From assembly GCA_047967505.1 (NCBI GenBank), contig CM106541.1: 64,000 nt of DNA. The stretch is one strand, 5' to 3'. This DNA comes from Dipteris shenzhenensis (lineage: Eukaryota > Polypodiophyta > Polypodiopsida > Gleicheniales). Positions 46,113-56,779 of this stretch are shown here, piece after piece; positions within the stretch are counted from its first letter, which is position 1; the number at the start of each line of letters is the position of its first letter. A program made the translations under genes and the position numbers. The notes beneath the pieces are model-generated. The model ran no database searches and had not been told where the DNA came from. It saw only the letters and a program-made list of their open reading frames with translations.

Positions 46113-47014
46113 GACCTAGCTTTTTGGATTTTGTGTCTCGTAGCCTCTGTCTGCTTCTCTTGCAAGCCATGGAGAGCTGCATGTGGCCATTGACACCATG
46201 GCCACAATTAGTCCAAAATACACCAAGAGAAGCTAGCTAGTGAGGCAAGCAAAGAATAGAAGACAACTTACTCAAAAGAAGACAATGGCAAACCAAACTT
46301 TGCGCAAGGTCATGTCAAGGTTTGCAGGGCATTTGAAGGGTGGGGGTAGGTTTCAGGTACTTAATCTTCCAAGATTTGATGGGCAGGAGGTGTGAAAATT
46401 CAAAATTCACAGGAGTAGTGAAATTTCAACCACCGTTTTTTCCCCCTTTGATGATACATGTCAACAGAATTGGATATGCCAAACGAGTGCAATGTGGCTT
46501 AAAATGCTTCAAAACACAAATAGGCCAAAGGACATGCTATCGGGTTTGATGCTATGTATTATTAAATGCAATGACCTTTGGCATGCTTATGAGCCATATA
46601 GCAAGCAAGTGCATGGAAAAACAAACAATTCAAAATTGTAAATAGTGTTGGATTTGTTAAAATATCTTTACACATGCACAAATTGCACTTTTCCAACTTC
46701 TTCCATTTTAGGGTGAATCTAGATACCAATACCAACAACTATCAATGTTTTAAGACCACCATGCACTAGTCCCAATAGTTTGGATTCCAAATTTTCAATC
46801 CCTTTTGGTTTTCAATAAATCAAAAGAAAGTTATGGAGCGTGCCCTCAAATGGCTATGCATCACTTTAGCACAACATTGGAGGCCCATTAACCCATGCAT
46901 AATGATCACATTTAGGTGTGTCCTTGGGTTGAGGAGAAGCTCATGTAGTGTACTTTAGAATGATTACTTGGTTACATGTATGTATAGAACAAAATTTTGA
47001 TGTTTTTGAATAAA
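46113..47014 (+). repeat. Left arm of a large imperfect inverted repeat
   Basis: It matches the reverse complement of 47275-48070. Landmarks are 'gacctagctttttgg' at the outer end, 'cttctcttgcaagccatgg', 'aatcttccaagatttgatgggca', 'attgtaaatagtgttggattt', 'agggtgaatctagatacca' and 'ggtgtgtccttgggttgagg'. This arm has an extra ~90 bp near 46530-46610. Confidence 0.9.
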
Positions 47015-47274
47015 TTGCTATATCCTATAGTCTTCACGATGCATGCTTCACATGCAACACATAGCAATTATAATGCTTTAACAGTCTCATTCCAAATCCT
47101 TATTCCATAATTTTTTGCTCTCATGTTCAATTTGGAATGTGTACTACAACTTGAAGGCAAAGTTTGCCAAATTCCATTGAGCAATGCATAAGTTATGGGT
47201 CATGCAAGATACCCATATACATAAAAGTCCCTGAACCTCACCAAAAATGGCTACACCCAAGCAAACAATGACCC

Positions 47275-48070
47275 TTTATTTAAACACATCGAAATTATCT
47301 TCTATACATACATGCAAACAAGTAATCATTCAAAACTACACTACGTGAGCTTCTCCTCAACCCAAGGACACACCTAAATGAAAACATTAGGCATGAGTTA
47401 ATGGGCGTCCAATGTTGTGCTCAAGTGATGCATACCCATTTGAGGCATGCTCTGTAACTTTTTTTTGATTTGTTGAAAACCAAAATGGATTGAAAATTTG
47501 GAATCCAAACCAGTGGGACTATTGCATGATGGTTTCAAAACATTGATAGTTGCTGGTATTGGTATCTAGATTCACCCTAAAATGGAAGAAGTTGAAAAAG
47601 TACAATTTGTGCATGTGCAAAGATCTTTTAATAAATCCAACACTATTTACAATTTTTAACTGTTTCTTTTTCCATGCACTTGCAAGCATTTTAGGCCTCA
47701 TTGCACTTGTTTGGGATATCCAATTCTGCTGACATGTATCGCCAAAAAATTTCACTACTCTCGCGAATTTTAAATTTTCACACCTCTTGCCCATCAAATC
47801 TTGGAAGATTAAGTACCTACAGCTTGCCCCCACCTTGTAAACACCTTGCAACCTGCACGTACCTCAACATGACCTTGAACCAGACTTTGGTTTGCCATTG
47901 TCTTCTTTCAGGTAAGTTGTCTTCTATTCTTTGCTTGCCTCACCAACTAGGTTCTTTGGGTCTATCTTGGAATGATCGTGGCCATGGCGTCAATGGCAAC
48001 ATGTAGCTTGCCATGGCTTGCAAGAGAAGTAGACAAAGGCTATGAGATAGGAAAGCTAAAAAACTAGGTC
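47275..48070 (-). repeat. Right arm of the large imperfect inverted repeat
   Basis: It is the partner of 46113-47014, with a ~260-bp spacer between them. Identity looks roughly 85-90% by eye. A transcript through it would fold into a long hairpin. Confidence 0.9.
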
Positions 48071-48229
48071 AAATCCATCTACTTTCTCATCGTAGATAGC
48101 TGTAGCAAGTAGATACATTCCATCTACCCATGACTTGGGCAATGGAAAATGGCATTCTCTACATAGCAATCTTACATGCACAAACACCCCAAAGCAAAAA
48201 ATGTGCATAGGGTGGTAGCACGTAGGCCA

Positions 48230-49788
48230 TCAGATTATGCAATCATCTATGATGGGGGTATGACAGACCATGCATTTTAGACCCTGTTGCATAGCAGGAT
48301 AGGCATCCAATTTAACTATTGTGGCCGTCAATACCACAGTCTTGCTCTGTACATGACGAAGTTGCTTCTTGATTCCTTCCTCTGTCATCCTTAGGCTGCG
48401 CATGTTTTCCTTCATCTCCTCCACTCTTTGCTCACTCTGTGCAATAGCTTCATCTAAATCCCTCAACATATGTTGAAGCTACTTAAATAGCTCAAAAATA
48501 TCAAAATGGGCCGTTTCCAAGACTTCCACTCTAGTTTGAAAATCTCTCAGGACGATGGATCGCTTTTCAAAAATGTCAAAAGACACGGCAAGCTCATGCA
48601 CAACCCTATTGTCATTTTGTTATAGGGTCTTGTAGCTTACTCTCTGAACTTCTAAAAACATTTCAAAAAAATAGCCCTCACTATGGCTGCTGCAACTTGC
48701 TCCCTTGTGGTTGCTCTCTCTGCATCCTTCCTAGTCTGGAGAGCTACCTCATTGTCTTCTCTACCCTGGCTACTCTTTGCCCCATCCTTCCTAGCCTTGA
48801 AGCTCTCATAGTTCTGGCATCACATTTTTGGTTTCTAGATTCCCCCTTTTTAGCTCTGCCATCATCTGGTGTTTTTCAACGTACAATGCATTCTACATGT
48901 TCCAGAGCCATTTGTGAAGACCCTCTTTCTCGGCTCTCTGATCTTCAAGCTCCTTTCACATCATTGGTAGCTCCTTGTCTGTGATGTCCCCATCACTTCT
49001 CACTTCTTCAAGCCTGTCTCAGAGCTCCTTGATGCGCTTCTCTACTTCTTCTCTTATATGCCTTTCCATGTCGACCATTTTTGCAGCGGCCTCAACTTGC
49101 TCTTGTGTCTATAAGTCCCTTGCTTGTTCCTCCTCTACCTTAGCTTATGCACCTTCCCTGAGAATTTTCTCAAGTTGCACTGCCTTTGCTACATCATTGG
49201 CTTTCTCTCATAGAAAAGTCACCTTTTGAGACATATTCTTATCAAATTGCTCAAAACTCCCTTTGAAGGTAGATGCCATCAAGTGCATTGCAACTCCAAT
49301 GGACTAAGATGACAATCGGGATTTGTCATCCATGCAATTCTTCAGGTTGGTTACCACGCTCTTGGAGATCATCCTTGAGAAAGATACATCACACATCCTT
49401 TCAGTTTCTCTACTACTTGAATCTTCCCGAACTTCACGGTTCCTCTCGTATCAAGAAAGAAGTGAATGGTCTTCTTCACCACATCTTAGAGGTCTATTGG
49501 CAAGCTAGAAATCTTGATTCCACCATCTTTACTAATCTGAGCATTGGGGTATACATCTAGAATATCCTGTCTCTTCCACTGCTTCTCGAAGAAGTGTGCT
49601 TGCAAATTGCCTCCAGGAATGCAGAGCACATTTTCAATCATGCTTTCAGTGATGGTAATCTTCTAACCTTTATAGAATAGTTGCCTCTCCTTCACGTTCA
49701 CCTCTTGTACCAACCTGGTGAAGTTTTTGAGAGCATTCAAATTGGGCTTTTGAAGAGCGATAGAGGAGCTCCCATATGCAGGGTCCAT
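48230..49788 (-). pseudogene. Decayed ~520-codon frame, unknown family, coiled-coil C-terminal half
   Basis: From ATG 49788 the - strand reads MDPAYGSSSIALQKPN, then VQEVNVKERQLFYKG (stop) KITITESMIENVLCIPGG, FFEKQWKRQDILDVYPNA and GGIKISSLPIDL (stop) DVVKKTIHFF. After frameshifts it becomes a glutamate/lysine-rich, probably coiled-coil segment ending in MLRDLDEAIAQSEQRVEEMKEN at 48469-48230. The composition keeps protein-like periodicity over the whole length despite stops, so it once coded. The N-terminal part is reminiscent of the 'plant retro-element leader' proteins (ITxExIxxVxxIPxGG); the identity is uncertain. Confidence 0.5.
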
Positions 49789-49792
49789 TACG

Positions 49793-50040
49793 AGACGAGA
49801 TAGAAGTTGCAGGAAGAGACAGGATAGAAGTTGCAAGAAGAGACGGGATAGAAGTTGCAGGAAGAATGCAAGGGAGATAGAAATGGTCGAGAGGGATAGA
49901 AGATGAAACAGTGAAGGAAATGGAATAGTGGAGGCTTGAGTTTGTAGTCCGAGTGCAAGGGAGAAAGAAATGGTTCGAGAGGGATAGAAGATGAAATAGT
50001 TAAGGGAATGGAATAGCAGAGGCTTAAGCTTGTAGCCCGA
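49793..50040. repeat. Short direct repeats upstream of the decayed frame
   Basis: Three ~23-bp copies of '(g)agac(g/a)(g/a)gatagaagttgca(g/a)gaag' (49793-49865) are followed by two copies, 87 bp apart, of a 'gcaagggaga(t/a)agaaatgg...gatagaagatgaaa' segment (49868 and 49955). Confidence 0.85.
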
Positions 50041-50099
50041 CTACACTGTCAAGGTGAGAGCCACCACGATGGTTGGCTTAAATTTTGATCAATTCAAGA

Positions 50100-51300
50100 A
50101 GGCAGTACTACCTTGCATGGTAATGAGTGATTAGAGGTGGTGGCATCTAAGATTCCCAGCCACGTCTATGGTGGTGGCTAAGACCCACTGGCAATTAATT
50201 ATCAGCCACCACAGTAGCCTGCAATTACTGACCTTCCAGTTACCACCATTGAGCTTGCATGCATGATTACTACAAGTGCAGTAAATTACCAGTCACCAGG
50301 CTTGCATGCTCAGGAGAGTCCTAGAGTGCATGGTAATGAGTGATTAGAGGTGATTAGGCTTCATGATTTACTTTTGTGGGAATTATTGCCCAGTGGTGGT
50401 GGCTCTCATCAACCACATCTATTATGGCTACAATTCCACTGGGCTGGCAGTTAATTATCATCCACCATAGTGACCTTCTCAGGGCTAAGCATGCATGATA
50501 ACTATGAGTGCAATAAAAGTTACGAGTCACCGAGCTCGCATGCTCGTAGAGTACTAGAGTGCTTGGTAATGAGTGATTAGAGGTGATTAGGCTTCATGAT
50601 TTACTTTTGTGGGAATTACTACCCGGTGGTGGTGGCTCTCATTAGCCACATCTATCGTGCCTATGATTCCACTGGACTCGAAGTTAATTACCAGCCACCG
50701 CAATGGCCTACTCACCACCATCGGGCTTAGGCATGCATGATCACTACAAGTGCAGTAAAAATTACCAGTCACCGGGCTCGCATGCTCAATAGAGTACTAG
50801 AGTGCGTGGTAATGAGTGGTTAGAGGCGATTAGGCTTCATGATTTACTTTTGTGGGAATTACTGCCCCGTGGCAGTGGCTCTCATTAGCCATGTCTGTCA
50901 TGGCTATGATTCCACCAGGCTAGCAGTTAATTACCAGCCACCGCAGTGGCTTGCTCACCCACCACCACTTGTCTTAAGCATGCATGACTCACTATGAGTG
51001 CAGTAAAAATTACTAGCCACTGGGCTTGCATACTCAATAGAGTACTAATGAGTTATTAGAGGTGATTAGGCTTCATGATTTACTTTTGTGGAAGTACTAC
51101 CTGATGGTGGTGGCTCTTCTCAACCACGTTTGTCATGGCTAAGATTCCACAGGGCTGGCAGTTAATTACCATCCACTAGAGTCACCTTCTCACCCACCAC
51201 ATGGCATCTGTTTCATGATTACCAACCTGTCTCGAGTGGCACCTAAGATTCCACTACGGTGGCCTGATGGAACCCCGAGCTTCAGCCACCACAGTGGCTC
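50100..51300. repeat. Tandem array, unit ~213-243 bp, about five copies
   Basis: 'ggtaatgagtg(a/g)ttagagg' recurs at about 50119, 50332, 50565 and 50808, with a degenerate copy at about 51045. Each unit carries 'ggcttcatgatttacttttgtggg', 'ggtggtggctct', a 'ccaccgggct' phrase, 'gttaattaccagccacc' and 'aagcatgcatga'. Non-coding. Confidence 0.9.
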
Positions 51301-51890
51301 AAACTTTATAATATATAAGATTTGTGGCATTTGGCATTTTACTATGTTGCTCTCATCCACCCCTGCACTACTACTTTGCTCCACATGCTTTGCTACTTTG
51401 CTCCACACCCCTCCTACGCCCCTGCTCTACTTTGCTCCATGCTTCCTCCTCCCACTCTTGTCACTCATCTACTACCCTGCTCATCTACTGCTCACCCACT
51501 CATCTTCACCATGCCTACTAGCACCCCTCCTTGATGTACTTTGATTGCAATGTTATCTTCCTTCTCATATAAGGTGATTGCGTTGCACTCACTTGGAGTA
51601 GAAATACTGGCACTAGTGGAGACCCTTCATTCCCACAATCGATTCCCCCCATATCTGCATGTCACTGTGACCTTAGATGACATGCTCACCTCCAACCTCT
51701 TTATGGCTGTGCTGTATGGGTTCCCCCTAGACGTCGACGAAGGCCTCAGTATTTTCATAGTAGAGTACTCTCGACTTGTTGGGGGGGGCCATACTCTGAG
51801 TCTTGGCAATGTTCATGGTCTTTGGCCTCTCCATCGTCCCCTCCTTTGGCTCCCTAAAAAATTTTAATGCAATGAGCTAGACTGGTGGAA
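51301..51890. other. Unassigned; pyrimidine-rich segment and a 108-codon frame of no known family
   Basis: 51350-51520 is rich in 'cccctgctctactttgctcca' phrases. The + strand frame 51541-51867 (108 codons) has no recognised domain and no supporting context, so it is not called a gene. Confidence 0.4.
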
Positions 51891-52310
51891 ATAATGAGTT
51901 GCACAAATTCCCTCTTGCTCAGATGAGGCTCATAACCACTCAACAATGTGGCTGGATGTAATCTTTTGGCCTCTAAGGCTCGCAATGATCTTTTGGCTCA
52001 CTGGATGTAATATTTTAGTCTCTAAGGCTCTCAGCAATTGTTGGGTTTTAATTACATTTATGTAATCTCTTTTTGTTCAATTTGAGGCTCTCAGTATGCA
52101 CTGTTGTTTACTTTTATATTTTAAATGGTTATGGTCACTAGTTGTAAGCTTTTGGCCTTTAAGGCTCTCAACAATTGCCAAGTCTTTATAAATGTAATAT
52201 CCTCTGTTCGATTTTTGCTCAGTATAAGTTGTTAATTTTATATAACTTGTTATTGGATGTAGATGAACATTGTAATATCTTTTGCTCAATTTTCACTTGA
52301 TGAATTGTAG
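51890..52310. repeat. Degenerate repeats of 'ttttggcctctaaggctctcagcaattg'
   Basis: Four or more variants of 'tttt(g/a)g(c/t)ctctaaggctc(t/g)ca(g/a)caatt' occur at about 51967, 52014, 52086 (shortened) and 52146, alternating with 'ttg(t/a)tc(a/g)attttt(g)' phrases. Non-coding. Confidence 0.7.
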
Positions 52311-52533
52311 AGTTGATTATCTGGATGGCACCACCGAGCCTCCAGTCACCATGGTGGCTTAGAATACTTTTGACCTCATTTATATTTACTATACAACAAC
52401 AAGGACTAAAATACCAGTAAAGCAAGACTACAATTTCCTTGATTTTTGACCAAAATAACGCTAAAATAGCTCCAACGACCCACCGTTGTGGTTGCATGGA
52501 GATACATCTTGCAAAATACAATTAAACTTTTAA

Positions 52534-52700
52534 AAAATGCAATTGATGATATGTCCCTTGACGGGTCCCCTCTAGGGACAAGGGCCATATCGACGTGCAT
52601 TATACAATATCCAGGATGCCACTGGACAGATATGGCATGTTGATATGGCCCTTACGCCTAAAGGGGACCCCTCAAGGGCCATATCATCAATTGCATTTTG
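52534..52700. repeat. Foldback with ~65-bp arms and ~36-nt loop
   Basis: The left arm (52534-52598) and the reverse complement of the right arm (52635-52700) share 'atgcaattgatgatatg', 'cccttga(c/g)gggtcccct' and 'aagggccatatc(g/a)ac(g/a)tgc', with about eight mismatches. It would form a stable RNA or DNA hairpin. It could be a short inverted-repeat element or a young microRNA-like locus. Confidence 0.9.
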
Positions 52701-52839
52701 CTTGGTTGCACAAGGAAATACATTTTCCTTGGTACAAAAATATATAACTCTAAGAATGATCATGGTGGCTATCATAGATCTCCTTATGTTTGCCAGCATG
52801 CTGGTTGCCATAGACCTCCTCCTGTAATATGTAAAAATA

Positions 52840-53360
52840 GGTAACAGAGCTATAACTCTAAGAACCAGTGTGGTGGTCTCTCCAAGACAACCTTAAATTC
52901 TGGGCGAGGATAGGTTGTGAGGCTAGAGACTACACTAAGGCAATGCTTAAAATGATAGATTTCATCTCATTATTATAACCAAAACCAGCACAATGGTCTC
53001 TCCAAGCCAACCTATGATTTGCATGGGTAAAGCTACAACAAAAGGCTGTGTTGGTTAGGCAAGAGACTGCGTTGCAGTGGTGTTCAAAATGATAGATTGC
53101 GTCTCTTTATTATTCCAAGAACTAGCACGGTGGTCTCTCCAAGCCAACCTTGAATTTTAATGATGTGCATGGGTGGGGTGCCCAGTGACAGGTGGCAAAG
53201 CTATGGCAAAAGATTGCGCGATGATAAGTTGTTAGGCCAGAGGCTGTGCTACGTGAAGCAGTGCAGAGATGCAACGATGTAGTGTAGAGCTACCATGTCT
53301 CAAGCTCTATGGTGTTCAAAATAAATATTGCATCTCATTATTATGCTGGTGTGGCATCAT
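52840..53360. repeat. Tandem array, unit ~120-130 bp, three to four copies
   Basis: 'aaccag(t/c)(g/a)..(a/g)tggtctctccaag(a/c)caacct' recurs at about 52861, 52980 and 53110. Each copy is followed by 'aaaatgatagat(t)..(a/g)tctc(a/t)ttattat'. A last, expanded unit ends near 53345. Confidence 0.85.
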
Positions 53361-53369
53361 GACATCGGG

Positions 53370-54190
53370 AAAATTTTTGACGAGAGTGCGGGTCCGCATA
53401 AATTTTAAATATTCATCCAAGAGTGCATCGCTTCGCAACCTAAAATTGGCCCCAAAAATAGTTCCACGATTGGCTACACCTAAGCAAATGTTGACTCAAT
53501 ATTGATACATTAATTTTTAGTCATACCAAAAAATCTATTTTGCATAAATGGGTTATTAACGTTCGTTAATTACACTTTAAAGTAGTGTGAAAACAACGTG
53601 ATCAAGTTGCTTACCGAAAAAAATCACCAAGAAATCGAACAAAACTACCATCTGTAGTATTCACATAATTGGCAGTAATATTACTAAGATCGACAGTTAC
53701 TATTACCACCGGTATTATAACCAGTGGTAATGTGATATTATTGGTGGTGTTAATCATATTACTGCTGGTGGTAGCTTAAGTACTGGCGGTATTGTGGGTT
53801 GTAGATTCACAACTTTCTGCTTAGCCCGGCGCTATATATTGGTAGAAATGGCAATAGAGAGTCGTCAAATGATCCAATTGTGGTTCATATCCCCATAAAC
53901 CCTTTGGTAAGTTGGGGAAGAAAGTGAACCACGATTTGGATCTGAATAATGATAAGGCTGTGGGGAAGTGTGAGTCAGCATTCATTATACTTGTGGGTGT
54001 GGTTTGCTACTCTGATTCCTTGTATTTTGGGAAAATCACAGATCATGAACATGAGGGCTAGTGGATATGAGTGTTTGTTCTGTGTTCTTGGGGGTGGTCT
54101 ATACTCCGGCTCCTTGTGTTTTGGGAAACTTGCGGACCAAGATCATGAGTGCAAATGAATGTGATTGTTAGTGAGGACTCTTAAGTTAAG
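53370..54190. other. Spacer with low-complexity and one direct duplication
   Basis: 53680-53790 is a degenerate 'attaccaccggtattataaccagtggtaat' stretch. 53950-54160 holds two related ~105-bp segments ('cttgt(a/g)ttttgggaaa', 'gatcatga'). No gene is recognised. Confidence 0.45.
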
Positions 54191-54192
54191 GC

Positions 54193-56110
54193 ATGGAGAG
54201 AAGGGGAAGACGAGATGACAATGATTTGAGAAGAAATAGGGCACATGTTGCGACTATGAATGCACAATCAAAAATGCCTAACACTAGAAATGCTCGTCCA
54301 CAACCTTTAAGGCGAGTTATCACTAAGCAAATTGTGGATGCATCAAGTCATACCCATGCCAATATTCATATGCCTGATAATGTTCCCAGGCTTGAACAAG
54401 GAATTTCAAAAGAGGATCTCAATGCCAAAATGGGCACTACCCCAATGCTTGATCCACCCTATGAGGTTGCTAACCAAGATATAGGGAGAGGATTTATGCG
54501 GGTGTCGCAATCCTCTCAAAGAGTTATTCCACATGTACAGGGGGAAAAACGTAAGTCACATGGTCCAAAATGGGACTTTGTCATTAACATTCATGACTAC
54601 GTTGAGTGACATGCAAGTGCTGAGGAATACAAAAATCAGGAGGAGCACCTCGCATAAGGGGTCACTGGCTTGGTGACTCAAGAAAGAGCATTCAGCATTG
54701 TGTGGCCCAAGGAGATAGCTCACACCTTAACAAAGAAGTTGCAATCTTCTAGAAAAATCCAAAGAAGATTAATTTGGGAAAGTCAAGGCATAACTGGAGT
54801 AGAGTCTATAAGCACACATGGTGATGAAAGTACAAGTGTTGAAGGCTCCCATGCCATAACTCCTTGTGTGTATAGTAACATGCAAGATAGATCTCCACCT
54901 ATGGCTCGTGAAGCTAGATTAGAAACTATCACTCCTAATTTGAGGCAACCCACGATAGTTGAGAGCATCCAGATTCAAGATTTGGGAGTATGTACTTGGT
55001 AGATCAATCTTGAAGTCAGGTTATCGACCACTGAGTATGGTCAATAACAATGATATGAGAGCTGCATGGAATTGCACTGCTAACTATGGACTGGGCTTCA
55101 AGCCCCCTTCATACCACACATTGCATATGGCATTGTTAGACAAGGCATATGCAAAAGAGACATAAATTATAGCATTTTCGAGCAACTGCATAACACCAAA
55201 TGCACAATTGTCTCATACGGGTGGACAAGCATAAAAGGCCATGCTTCATTGAATGCGATGGTTATATCGCCATGTGGGGAGGCCTTCCACATGTTAATTG
55301 ATGCCTCATGTAAATAAATTAGGGACATATATAGATGGTGTATTACAAAGGTTATAAGAGAGTTAGGCCCTGAAAAGGTTGTGCAAGTTGTCATGGATCA
55401 TGCCAAGAGTTGTAAAAAGGTGGGTAGAATATTGCAAAGGGAGTATACCAATCTATATGCATCTGTGTTGTACGCATACTTTAAATCTTGCATTGAAATA
55501 AAAGTGCCATGTTTCAAAGAGATTGTTTGTGACACTTAAGACATTGTGAAGTTAATACAATTAAGGCAATGTCTTGAAGAAATCTTTATGTCTCGTGATG
55601 GTTCTACCATGTTTCCATTGTTAGCAAACCATGAAATTTGCCACATACTTCTACACTTTGCAATCGTTGGTGAAGAATAGGAGTTTTCTTATAGACACAT
55701 TTCATTATGATGCAATTGAATGATAGGTGTCAGAGTTGACCGTTAGGGCAACAAAGGAGAAAAAGCATGACCTGAAAGAAACATTGGGATCTCCTACATT
55801 ATGGAAATGGTTTGAAGATGATGCTAATGTTATGAAACTTTTATTATATGCGCTTAGGGCTTTGGACTCAAAGGCTCCAACAATTAGAAAAGGATGCACT
55901 TTTGGAGTATTGACCAAGCTCTTAATGTGAGGAATCTCCCTACTCACTCAAGCCAAGAGAATGAGAGAAGACCATTTAATGCTACAAAATGCAAGGAATT
56001 GTGGCAATTGTTTAGGCCTCAATGGGAGTAAGCTCACAATCCCTTGCATATTGTTGGGTACCTTTTAGACCCCAAGTGGTGGAATATGAAGCCCAAAGAG
56101 ATCCCAATTG
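54193..56110 (+). pseudogene. Decayed hAT-like transposase (DUF659 type)
   Basis: The frame from ATG 54193 is open for 138 codons, then broken. It includes GPKWDFVINIHDYVE, which sits where the family has a BED-type zinc finger. Further on come YGLGFKPPSYHTLHMALLDK (55085-55145, matching the DUF659 start 'YGPGYKPPSYHxLRxxLL'), SYGWTSIKGHASLNAM, VVQVVMDHAKSCKKVG and CTHTLNLALK (55469-55498). These are the hallmark blocks of plant hAT-derived 'DUF659 and hAT C-terminal' transposases. Later fragments include WKWFEDDANVMKLLLYALRALDS (55800-55870) and a 'HNPLHIVGYLLDPKWW' block (56035). The C-terminal dimerisation domain is missing, cut off by the purine-rich repeat at 56230. Stops and frameshifts are numerous. 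Confidence 0.8.
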
Positions 56111-56229
56111 TTATGCATGAGAGAGGTTCTAGAGTTTAGAAGAGGTTCAAAGGTTAGAAGGAGGATCCAAGGTTCAAGGTAGAGTACATGGTGGAGAACT
56201 CATCTCCCTTGTAGATCATGGAGGTTAAG

Positions 56230-56480
56230 GGTTGAGGAACTAAGGGTTTAGGAGGAGCATAGGAATGGGAGAGGAAGAAGATGTAAGAGCATGGGGGGAA
56301 AGGAGATAGAGAAGAAGGGAGAAGGAGGGAGGAGGAGAAGGGAGGAGGAGGGGGGGGAGGAGAGAGAGGGCGAGGAGGACGAGGGAGGAGGACGATGACG
56401 ATGAGGGGGGAGGAGGAGAGGGAGAGGATGGGTTGCAAGGTTAGAGGAGAGGGGAGGAGGAGTTGCAAGGTTAGGACATG
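56230..56480. repeat. Polypurine GGA/GAG-type tract
   Basis: About 250 bp of almost pure A/G with 'ggaggaggagg' runs and 'gacgacga' breaks, the reverse-strand equivalent of 17525-17925. Flanks on both sides also look related: 'ggttgcaaggttag' here, and 'ctaaaccttgcaac' at 17979. Confidence 0.9.
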
Positions 56481-56779
56481 CTTTTGGATGTGGAGTGCAA
56501 GGAAGCATGGACACTTGAGACAATTTCTTGGAATACCAAAGTAGAACTCAACACAATTCCCCAAAGAGTGTGGGATTCATTCCATTATGGGGTATTTATA
56601 CAAGTTGGAGAGCTTCTCTCTCTGCATGTAGGAATTGTAAGACATTCTCTCTCTACATGTAGAACTTGCATATAGAAGTTCCATGTAGGAGTTGCAAGTT
56701 GCATGTAGGAGTTACATGTTGCATGTTTGGGTTTCTTGAACTTCAGATTCTCTTAGTGGAATTGGCATTGCTATGGGGA

